From NCBI GenBank assembly GCA_023248735.1, contig JAHFDY010000005.1:1-49583 (forward strand): a stretch of 49,583 nt of DNA, written 5' to 3'. Shown piece after piece: positions 43,454 through 49,583 of the stretch. Both the position numbers and the translations under genes were made by a program. Under the pieces are notes generated by a model. It had not been told where the DNA came from. It saw only the letters and a program-made list of their open reading frames with translations, and did not search any database. The DNA is from Myxococcales bacterium (lineage in GTDB: Bacteria; Myxococcota_A; Polyangia; Polyangiales; Polyangiaceae). Each line of letters opens with the position of its first letter. The stretch's first letter is position 1.

Positions 43454-44721
43454 TACTTGAGCTCGTCGGTTCGAACCCAGAGCGAGGGTAGCGACGTGTA
43501 GGGGTAGCTGTTGAAGCTCTCGCTCACGAGCAGAACAATCTTCCCGCCCGCGGGTATTGTTACCTTGGGCGAGTAGTACGGCGCGAGTGTGCCCGCGTCG
43601 TTGGCCGCCGTGCCACCATCTGCGGTGAGGCCGAACCCAGCATCCAGCTTGCATGTTGTGGAGTAGCAACTGTCGGCGCTTAGGCAGTTGGTCAAGGAAG
43701 TTGGTGGGTTCGCACTGCCCGGATAGGCGGTGATCCGAAGACCGTCACCCGTGCCCGAGTCGGCAGCGAGTGTGGCCCAAACGGAAACCGTCGCGTTCTT
43801 CGACGTCGGATTTACAAGTTCAAAGTACGCGTACGGAACCATGTACGACGGGATCGTCGTGCTGGGGTAGACGCCGCACCCGCCTGCGTCGGTGAAAAAC
43901 GTGTTCCCGTAAACGTAAGGCATCGTGTCGGTTCCGAGCGTGATGGAGACACCTATCTGTTCGCCAGCCGTCACCGGAATGTCGGCACTCTTAGGAGGGG
44001 GTGTGCACGTCGAAGCGTAGTTGCCCCACGTGCACCCGGTCTGCGCAGCGTCGACCGATGCGTCGAGGTCGATCGGCGAACACGTGCGCGTACGACCCGT
44101 GCCCGTCGCGCATGAGAGCTCGCCGACCCAGTCGACAAGACTCGGCTCGCATGCATTGGGATTCTGGTTTTCACAGATGCCCGTAATCCACGTGCAAGCG
44201 GTCGTGCACTCTTGACGACGGCGGCCGCAGAGATCGCATGCCTCAAACGCAGTGGTGCCAGGGACGCACCCGCCGACGACTTCGCTCTTGCAAGACCCCC
44301 AAGACTGCCACTTCGTTCCGTCGCCGAGATCGAGACAAACGCGTTCTTGTACCCCACACACGCCACAGCCCTGTGCTTGCACCGCACCCGATGGCGTGCA
44401 TGGCGAACCTTGGGGAGGCAGGCCCGTATCGAGCGCGGCGTCCTTAGCATCGATGGCATCGGCGGCGTCGGAAGCGTCAGACGCGTCACCCGTCTTCGCG
44501 TCCGCATCGGGAATGGGGCTGTCAATCTTCGCGTCGGAGACGGCCGCTTCCTTCGCATCTTTGATTGTATGATCGGCCGTCGCGTCTTTCACACTTGTGT
44601 CGGGCGTTGAGGCGTCACCAGCATCCTCGCCGTCCGATCCTTCGGCGCCGCAAGCGCCGATAGCGCCCATTGCGACGGATGCCGCGAGAATGAGCGCCAA
44701 ACGAAGAGCAGCCCTACGCAT
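43453..44721 (-). CDS. Cys-rich predicted lipoprotein with Asp/Ala linker
   Basis: 422 residues from ATG 44721, with GGAGG 8 bp upstream. Signal peptide with lipobox AIGAC (Cys24). A very long Asp/Ala/Ser/Lys linker (about 27-103) precedes a Cys-rich region about 105-235: CGVCGVQERVCLDLG, CKSEVVGGCVPGTTAFEACD, CGRRRQECTTACTWITGICE and CATGTGRTRTCSP, at least 14 Cys. The C-terminal 170 residues are beta-rich with more Cys (GCGVYPS, CLSADSCYSTTC). Similar 'linker, Cys repeats, beta tail' proteins are common in myxobacteria and may be adhesins or protein-binding surface modules; function is unknown. The leader can form a hairpin with its Shine-Dalgarno. Confidence 0.78.
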   Translation of the reverse strand: MRRAALRLALILAASVAMGAIGACGAEGSDGEDAGDASTPDTSVKDATADHTIKDAKEAAVSDAKIDSPIPDADAKTGDASDASDAADAIDAKDAALDTGLPPQGSPCTPSGAVQAQGCGVCGVQERVCLDLGDGTKWQSWGSCKSEVVGGCVPGTTAFEACDLCGRRRQECTTACTWITGICENQNPNACEPSLVDWVGELSCATGTGRTRTCSPIDLDASVDAAQTGCTWGNYASTCTPPPKSADIPVTAGEQIGVSITLGTDTMPYVYGNTFFTDAGGCGVYPSTTIPSYMVPYAYFELVNPTSKNATVSVWATLAADSGTGDGLRITAYPGSANPPTSLTNCLSADSCYSTTCKLDAGFGLTADGGTAANDAGTLAPYYSPKVTIPAGGKIVLLVSESFNSYPYTSLPSLWVRTDELK

Positions 44722-44805
44722 GGGAGGAGCCTCCTGCCAACGAGACGTTGAAGCCAAGCAGCTCCGCCGAGTGGAGCGTTACTCGTGCAATGTCCAGCAG
44801 GAGGC
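44722..44805 (-). promoter_or_regulatory. Shine-Dalgarno paired with an upstream complement in the leader
   Basis: Minus strand: GCAGGAGGC (44737-44729) holds the SD GGAGG for the lipoprotein gene, 8 bp before its ATG. It is perfectly complementary over 9 bp to GCCTCCTGC at 44805-44797, 59 nt upstream. An inner stem GCTCC/GGAGC also forms between them. Pairing would hide the SD, a candidate translational control element; the bases are certain, the regulation inferred. Confidence 0.4.
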
Positions 44806-44952
44806 ATTCGCATTTCGGCGTGCGGATATTTGCGCCAACGACACTCATCCCACCGGTGAATGTCTTGAGAGCCGTGTGAACCCTCAGGGTGGAGCAACAC
44901 GAGCTACAGGCAAACCGTTGCCCCCTGACTTGGCGAACGGTAGGGTGCCGCC

Positions 44953-46044
44953 ATGTCGAGCCCAGCTCAACTCTTCTTCAAGAAAGCCGCGTCATCGAAG
45001 CCGGTGAAATGCGGTGAACGCGGATTGGTGTTTCGCAGCCACCACGGAGCCCAAACCTTCCTTGGCGATGTGCGCGGAGCTCTCGGCAAGCGAAAGTTCT
45101 GGGGTGACACGCCTCGCTTGGCCGTCCTCTTGATGGATGCGATCCGCGGCCTCTACGCGTCATCCCCGGACGATCTGTCCGTCGAGTACGACTGCGATTT
45201 CTACATTGAGAAAAGCTCTGATAGAGACGCGTACTTTCAGGTCAACATCCTGCCGGGCCAAAGTGTGCAGATCCAGAACCTTTTTAGCGAAGCCATTGTG
45301 TGGTCAGGCAGTTTTGTCGATTACTTGAGCCTCAACGCTCGCTTCTTTGACAAGATCTACGAAGACGTATGTCTCTCGGGGAACGACGGCGACGAGGAGG
45401 ACGTGGACGAGAGCGATAGGGCGCCCAGGAGCGTCAAGGCCTCGCGTCCAGCTCGTGGGGGCTATTTCGAGTACCGACTGGGCACGTCGAGCAAGTTCTG
45501 GGAGGTTTCGCGCAAAGGTGCGTCCGTGACGACGCGGTACGGAAGAATCGGTACGCGAGGACAGCAAACAGCGACGAAATTCAAAGCCGAAGAGCTCGCC
45601 AAACGTGCGCTTGAGAAGCTCGTCGCCGAGAAGATCCGCAAGGGGTACATCGCGCGCGCGGCTCCGTCTGCCGTTGTGCGAGTCATGCCGCAAGATGAAC
45701 CCTGGTACCCGGCGGGGCTCGTGTCGTTTGACGACGATGTCTTCCTCACGACCGATCGGACCGGAGATCTACTCGAAAAGGTGAAACGATCCATCGCGCG
45801 CGTCGGGCCGCCCAGCGATCCCAGCGACATGTCCTTCTGCCATCACCTTGTCGATAACCTACGAGACATCGCCGATATGAAAAATTGCGCGCTTCAGGCA
45901 AAGGCGTTGCGAAAGTGCAAGTTCAACGTCGGCTTGAGCAATGCTCGTCCCGTGCGCGGAGTCGATATCGAGGTCGCGTTTTCCAAAAAGAGGATGACGG
46001 TCAAGACCTCCTCGGGACGTGCTGAGACGGGGCGACGCCGATAG
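44953..46044 (+). CDS. WGR-domain protein
   Basis: 363 residues from ATG 44953. The N-terminal 150 residues are an unrecognised domain (HHGAQTFLGDVRGALGKRKF, DDLSVEYDCDFYIEKSSDRD). A charged linker with acidic residues (SGNDGDEEDVDESD) follows. WGR domain about 171-232: YFEYRLGTSSKFWEVSRKGA then SVTTRYGRIGTRGQQTATKF and LAKRALEKLVAEKIRKGY; the signature W-G-R reads Y-G-R here. No PARP catalytic domain or helicase follows, so it is a free WGR protein. WGR domains bind DNA ends or proteins in PARP-type proteins. The C-terminus is rich in basic residues. Cytoplasmic; function unknown. Confidence 0.82.
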   Translation: MSSPAQLFFKKAASSKPVKCGERGLVFRSHHGAQTFLGDVRGALGKRKFWGDTPRLAVLLMDAIRGLYASSPDDLSVEYDCDFYIEKSSDRDAYFQVNILPGQSVQIQNLFSEAIVWSGSFVDYLSLNARFFDKIYEDVCLSGNDGDEEDVDESDRAPRSVKASRPARGGYFEYRLGTSSKFWEVSRKGASVTTRYGRIGTRGQQTATKFKAEELAKRALEKLVAEKIRKGYIARAAPSAVVRVMPQDEPWYPAGLVSFDDDVFLTTDRTGDLLEKVKRSIARVGPPSDPSDMSFCHHLVDNLRDIADMKNCALQAKALRKCKFNVGLSNARPVRGVDIEVAFSKKRMTVKTSSGRAETGRRR

Positions 46045-46406
46045 GTTCATGAAGCGGCGCTTCACTGGGTAGTCGACGTCACGGTTCGGCGAAGGCCGTG
46101 CACGCATCAAAGCACCTTAGCGATCAGGCCCCGCGTGACGCAAAGAGCACGTGCCTCACATCGCTGAGGGCTTCATTACAAGTTTGGACCACCACACTCG
46201 TTTCAGCGAAGGTAGTGGTCTCGGCTTCTCCTGCGAGGTCACCTTTCCTACTGAGTGCAATAGAAGGTGGCGCCTCATTTTTTCGGCAGCATGCAGCCAG
46301 CGCGAACGACGACGGCATCCGCCTTTGCTATCGCGAGTGTAATGGCGCTCGTCGGTAAACGCATCCGGATGCTAGGCCGCCAAAAAGGCGGCCCAACGCA
46401 ACGTGT
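46045..46406. other. Gap of about 360 bp after the WGR gene
   Basis: No convincing gene. A short hairpin TGAAGC/GCTTCA (46050-46064) lies a few bases after the WGR stop and may end that transcript. Several short frames of 60 codons or so are present on both strands but lack a family-like pattern. The mdh terminator-like hairpin at 46375-46393 is listed separately. Confidence 0.35.
46375..46393 (-). terminator. Strong hairpin after mdh
   Basis: GGCCGCC (46375-46381) and GGCGGCC (46387-46393) form a perfect 7-bp GC stem with a 5-base all-A (plus strand) loop, 13 bp past the mdh stop on the minus strand. There is no T-run after the stem, but stem strength and position fit a terminator. Confidence 0.55.
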
Positions 46407-47345
46407 TCACCCCTTCTTCACAACATCAAGCACCGACTGAACGCTCGCCGCGCTCTTCTTCAGCATGCCCTTCTCTTCTTCCGTGAGCGGCACTTCGACG
46501 ATCTTCTCAACGCCGCTTCCACCGATGACCACCGGCACGCCCATGAACATGTCCTTGTACCCATACTCACCGTCGAGGTAGGCCGCGCACGGAAGCAAAC
46601 GCTTCTGATCAAGCAAGTACGCCGCGGCCATCGCAACCGCACTCGAAGCAGGCGCGTAGTAAGCGCTCGTGCCCATGAGGTTGACGATCTCGCCACCGCC
46701 CTTGCGGGTGCGTTCGATAATGGCGTTGATCTTCTCTTTCGAGATGAAGTTCGTGACGGGCACACCATTGATGGTGCACATCGACAGCACCGGGACCATG
46801 TCATCGCCGTGGCCACCGAGGACCATGGCCCGAACGTCTTTGATGCTAACGCCAGCCTCACGTGCGAGGAACAATTGGAACCGCGCAGAGTCGAGAACGC
46901 CGGCCATGCCCACAACCTTTGACTTCGGAGCGCCGACGACGCGCATGTACTCGTAGACCATCGCGTCGAGCGGGTTCGAGATGACGATCACGAACGCGTT
47001 CGGACAGTGCTTCTTTGCGTTGTTCGCAACGTCGCGAATGATCGGCATGTTGATCGCGACAAGGTCGTCGCGCGACTGGCCTGGCTTGCGCGGAATGCCA
47101 GCGGTGATGATGAGGACGTCTGCACCTGCAAGGTCAGCCCAGTTGCTGCTACCCGTGACGCTTGCGTCGTAGCCGAGCACCGAGCTGTTCTGCTCAAGGT
47201 CAAGCGCCTTACCTTTTGCGAAGTTCTCTTTCGCGCTGATGTCGAACAACACGACGTCGCCTAACTCTTGGTTGGCGATTAGACGAGCGAGCTCGCCACC
47301 GATGTTGCCTGCGCCGATGAGTCCGATTTTCTTGCGGGTTGCCAT
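46407..47345 (-). CDS. mdh: Malate dehydrogenase
   Basis: 312 residues. Interconverts malate and oxaloacetate with NAD+ in the TCA cycle. NAD-binding GAGNIGG (11-17), substrate-specificity loop TAGIPRKPGQSRDDL with Arg86 (malate, not lactate, type), catalytic His179 in GGHGDDMVP and ISNPLDAMVYEY. LDH-like bacterial MDH type; normal length. It is monocistronic here; sucCD of the same cycle lies 10 kb away on the same strand. A GC hairpin lies just downstream. Confidence 0.97.
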   Translation of the reverse strand: MATRKKIGLIGAGNIGGELARLIANQELGDVVLFDISAKENFAKGKALDLEQNSSVLGYDASVTGSSNWADLAGADVLIITAGIPRKPGQSRDDLVAINMPIIRDVANNAKKHCPNAFVIVISNPLDAMVYEYMRVVGAPKSKVVGMAGVLDSARFQLFLAREAGVSIKDVRAMVLGGHGDDMVPVLSMCTINGVPVTNFISKEKINAIIERTRKGGGEIVNLMGTSAYYAPASSAVAMAAAYLLDQKRLLPCAAYLDGEYGYKDMFMGVPVVIGGSGVEKIVEVPLTEEEKGMLKKSAASVQSVLDVVKKG

Positions 47346-47415
47346 TTACATGCCTCCGTTGGGAGCCACGGAGGGTAGACAAGGCGCCTTCGGCGTAGCC
47401 AGCGAAATCTTTGCG

Positions 47416-47895
47416 TCAGCGTCCGGCGAGTGTTCGTGGCGTGTTCGCAACGTGGACGTCGAACGCGATCTGCGTGCCAATGCGGAGCGCGACGCCCGCG
47501 AGTACTCCCATGGTGAGGGCGACCAAAAGGAACACAGCGACCGCACCAACGGGCATGCGAGGACCTCGAAACCACAATTTGATCAGACGATGGTTCCGAA
47601 TGACCACCGTGGCCATCTGCGCGCGAGGAGCAAGGGCTCGGTCGACGGGCGGGAGGGATAATCCTGGTCCGATTTGGACGGCGCGCGGCCCAACCGGCAC
47701 ACGCGCAGTTGTTGAGTCAGGGACCCGAAAGTGCGGCGTGTGACTCACCGGCGTGGGCGCGAGCGCAGCAGCGGACTTCTTCATGCCTGTCCGCGCAATG
47801 ACACCGCGAGGCTCAGTCGGCGTTTCGTCCTCGGGCGCCAACGCAATCGCGATCGGACGTTGTGGCTTGTGCAATGCATGAACCGGCTCCCTCAA
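47416..47895 (-). CDS. Small membrane protein of unknown function
   Basis: 159 residues with a TTG start at 47895, supported by GAGGGG 6 bp upstream; ATG 47784 would give 122 residues. Pro/Arg-rich N-terminal region about 1-110 with no secondary-structure motif, then one transmembrane helix at about 117-139 (VGAVAVFLLVALTMGVLAGV) and a short tail. I see no known domain. It is divergent from the DUF4175-like gene and upstream of mdh on the same strand by 70 bp. A tail-anchored topology with a cytoplasmic N-terminus is plausible. Confidence 0.6.
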   Translation of the reverse strand: MREPVHALHKPQRPIAIALAPEDETPTEPRGVIARTGMKKSAAALAPTPVSHTPHFRVPDSTTARVPVGPRAVQIGPGLSLPPVDRALAPRAQMATVVIRNHRLIKLWFRGPRMPVGAVAVFLLVALTMGVLAGVALRIGTQIAFDVHVANTPRTLAGR

Positions 47896-48040
47896 GGCGA
47901 CCCCTCGGTACGGGATGGCGGATATTTACCTACATGCAAGCTCAGGCGTGGAAAACTCGAAAAAAGGAAGTTCGCGCCTATGTGTGCCGCAACGGAATAG
48001 ACTCAACGGTGAAGTTCGTTCGTCCCATGTTTGGAGCACC

Positions 48041-49583
48041 ATGAGCGAGAGCCGATTTCATCCTTTGTTCGAGAAATGGGCCGGACGCATACGTCGCCGT
48101 TTGGTCGTCCGAGGCGCCCTAACCGGGGCCGCCCTAGGCTTTGCGCTCGCGCTGATTCCAGCAATCGCCGGTTGGCGCTTGCACGCCGGCTATGTGCGCT
48201 GGCTCGCGCCTGGCCTTGGGCTCGTGGGCGCGGCAGCGGGTGCGATCGTGGTTTCGCGCGCGCGGTGGAGCGACTCGGAGGTCGCGCTGTTTCTCGATGC
48301 GCGCCTCGGTACAGACGAAGCGATTGTCACCGCGGTTGAGCTCCGCAACGTGGCAGAACTCGATTCGCCGACGCGCAACGCCGTGGTCTCCGTCGCTGGA
48401 GAGGCCCTTGGAAAAGCCGAAACGAAGAAGGTCGCTCCGAGGTTGTGGGTGCCGTTTCACGGGCTCATTCCTGCTGCAGCGGCCGCCCTCGTGGCGGTGG
48501 CCGTCGCGCCCATGCCAGTAAAGCCAATGCCCAAGGTCGCGCCAGGCTCCGGCCTGGTCACGAGCAAAGACGTTGAACAATTGAAGCGACTCGCCGAGCT
48601 TGGCAAGGTTCAAGCGCGCGACGAAGCACAAAGAAAGCGGCTTGACGAAATCGCGAAGGCCGCCGAAGCGCTTCGCAAGGACCTCGACAAGGGGCTCCCA
48701 AAGCGCGACGCACTTGATCGGATCGCCCGGCTGCGCGACGCAATCGCGAAGGAACGTCTGTCGCTCGGCGAGGGTGAGTCTCGGCAGGGCATGGACAGCG
48801 CGATGTCAAAGCTGAACGAGAGTGGCGTCACACGCGACGCGTCGAAGGCGCTTGGCGATCACGACATGCAGCGCTTCGACGACGAGATGGAGCGCATCGC
48901 CAACGAACGCGAGAAGGTCGATCGCGAGACCGCAAAGAAGAAGCTTGACGAAGCGATCACCGAGGCACGAAAGAACGGCGCGGAAGACGTTGCAAAGGCG
49001 CTCGAGAACTCGAAGAAGAACTTCGAGGCGCGCGAAAAGCGATCGCAGGCGCTGCGCGATCTGGCCGATTCGCTGAAGGGGATGGGTGGCGCCGAAGCAG
49101 ACGAAGTCGAGAAGCAAGCCGATGCGCTCGACCGCAAGGGAACCGATGAAGCTGCCAGGAAGCTCGCCGAAGCGATGGGCAAGGCACTCGAGAAGCTGAC
49201 GCCAGAAGAACGCGAGCGCCTCAAGAAGAACATTCAGAAGAAGCTCGACGGCAAGGGTGGGAGCGGCGGCAGTGACCCGCAGTCGATGAAGGACCTCGCC
49301 GAAGACTTGTCGACACCCGAGGGGCAAAAGAAGCTCGAAGAGAAGCTGAAAGAGCTCGCCAAAGAAGAAGACGAAAGCGACGAGTCGAAGACCGACAAGT
49401 CCCTTGACGATGCTGAGAAAGACGCAGAGGGCGCAGAAAAAGAACTCGGAAAGCAACCTGGGCAAGAGGGCCAGGGCCAACAGGGTCAGGGCCAACAGGG
49501 TCAGGGCCAACAGGGTCAGGGCCAACAGGGTCAGGGCCAACAGGGCCAGGGCCAACAGGGTCAGGGCCAACAGGGTCAGGGCC
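48041..49583 (+). CDS. DUF4175-like membrane protein, partial (C-terminus outside window)
   Basis: 514 codons from ATG 48041 to the right edge without a stop. Two N-terminal transmembrane helices (about 22-44, a VVRGALTGAALGFALALIPA type, and about 55-70) are followed by FLDARLGTDEAIVTAVELRN, resembling the 'lDrrlGLkdRlaTAlE' part of DUF4175, and a third hydrophobic segment near 146-162. A very long Lys/Glu/Ala-rich coiled-coil region then extends to about residue 470 (AQRKRLDEIAKAAEALRKDL and similar). It ends in a QQGQG tandem repeat that continues beyond the window. DUF4175-type proteins often sit beside MoxR/DUF58/VWA genes and may act in envelope assembly; that context lies off the edge, so function is unknown. 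Confidence 0.75.
   Translation, partial: MSESRFHPLFEKWAGRIRRRLVVRGALTGAALGFALALIPAIAGWRLHAGYVRWLAPGLGLVGAAAGAIVVSRARWSDSEVALFLDARLGTDEAIVTAVELRNVAELDSPTRNAVVSVAGEALGKAETKKVAPRLWVPFHGLIPAAAAALVAVAVAPMPVKPMPKVAPGSGLVTSKDVEQLKRLAELGKVQARDEAQRKRLDEIAKAAEALRKDLDKGLPKRDALDRIARLRDAIAKERLSLGEGESRQGMDSAMSKLNESGVTRDASKALGDHDMQRFDDEMERIANEREKVDRETAKKKLDEAITEARKNGAEDVAKALENSKKNFEAREKRSQALRDLADSLKGMGGAEADEVEKQADALDRKGTDEAARKLAEAMGKALEKLTPEERERLKKNIQKKLDGKGGSGGSDPQSMKDLAEDLSTPEGQKKLEEKLKELAKEEDESDESKTDKSLDDAEKDAEGAEKELGKQPGQEGQGQQGQGQQGQGQQGQGQQGQGQQGQGQQGQGQQGQG
49475..49583 (+). repeat. 15-bp tandem repeats encoding QQGQG
   Basis: Seven full copies of GGCCAACAGGGTCAG (49475-49579) plus four bases of the next, reaching the window end. 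The fifth copy differs by one base (T to C), otherwise identical. Each unit is five codons, so copy-number change keeps the frame. Confidence 0.9.

Noticed and set aside
48806-49570. 254-codon minus-strand frame with long Leu/Ala repeats
   Set aside because: It is the reverse of the coiled-coil and QQGQG repeat part of the DUF4175-like protein; repeated Leu-Leu-Ala is a mirror of Lys/Glu/Gln codons and not a membrane protein.
49475-49583. Possible CRISPR array
   Set aside because: The units are 15 bp and adjacent with no spacers, and they are in frame in a coding sequence.

Overview
The window looks like a chromosomal segment from a myxobacterium-type organism (Myxococcota, most likely the Polyangia side). 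This is inferred from gene content, since no rRNA or tRNA is present. The supporting features are about eleven secreted lipoproteins, most with a Cys lipobox and several with Asp/Ala/Ser/Gly-rich linkers, two Hanks-type Ser/Thr kinases, FHA-domain fusions, a DUF2330 protein, a WGR protein, and moderately high GC with dense coding on both strands. No phage, insertion sequence, CRISPR array or rRNA operon is visible.

Layout. 1-2659 (minus): a lipoprotein cluster, with a copper type II monooxygenase-like protein, an unknown lipoprotein and a DUF2330 protein cut by the left edge. 2976-5009 (minus): an FHA domain fused to a degenerate CpaF-like ATPase. 5255-6856 (plus): a small conserved-looking protein and a polytopic membrane protein. 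6853-12219 (minus): pseudaminic/sialic acid synthase-like protein, DUF192 lipoprotein, HMG-CoA lyase, PurF and a membrane-anchored unknown. 12351-15514 (plus): an OPA-family MFS transporter and a SUMF1-like lipoprotein. 15568-17280 (minus): a kinase-FHA-degenerate GGDEF protein. 17476-19694: small unknowns. 19735-23977 (minus): radA then alaS. 24218-25702 (plus): a DUF342/FapA protein.

25715-36039 is mostly minus strand and mixes housekeeping with signalling. In transcription order it holds sucC-sucD, ndk-dapD, an esterase-like lipoprotein, a translationally coupled outer-membrane-like protein / ECF sigma / anti-sigma-like trio, a lipoprotein and dapE. A GNAT acetyltransferase lies on the plus strand between sucD and ndk. 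36091-40239 (minus) is a kinase, GT4 glycosyltransferase and acyltransferase-3 group that probably acts on surface glycans. 40572-43410 (plus) is a run of three exported proteins ending in a CxxC thioredoxin-like lipoprotein. The rest holds a Cys-rich lipoprotein, a WGR protein, malate dehydrogenase and, at the right edge, a DUF4175-like protein running into 15-bp tandem repeats that encode QQGQG.

Most notable observations. (1) Two signalling proteins carry enzyme-like domains whose catalytic motifs are gone: FHA-CpaF without a Walker A, and kinase-FHA-GGDEF without GGDEF. (2) A copper monooxygenase-like lipoprotein has every PHM-type copper ligand, but with His in place of the CuM methionine. 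(3) A 41-codon relic of the 3' end of a second OPA transporter gene is stranded between dapE and a lipoprotein gene; it matches the end of the intact transporter in this window and is missing its stop codon. (4) Several leader or intergenic dyads could form alternative hairpins, including one that could sequester a Shine-Dalgarno sequence.
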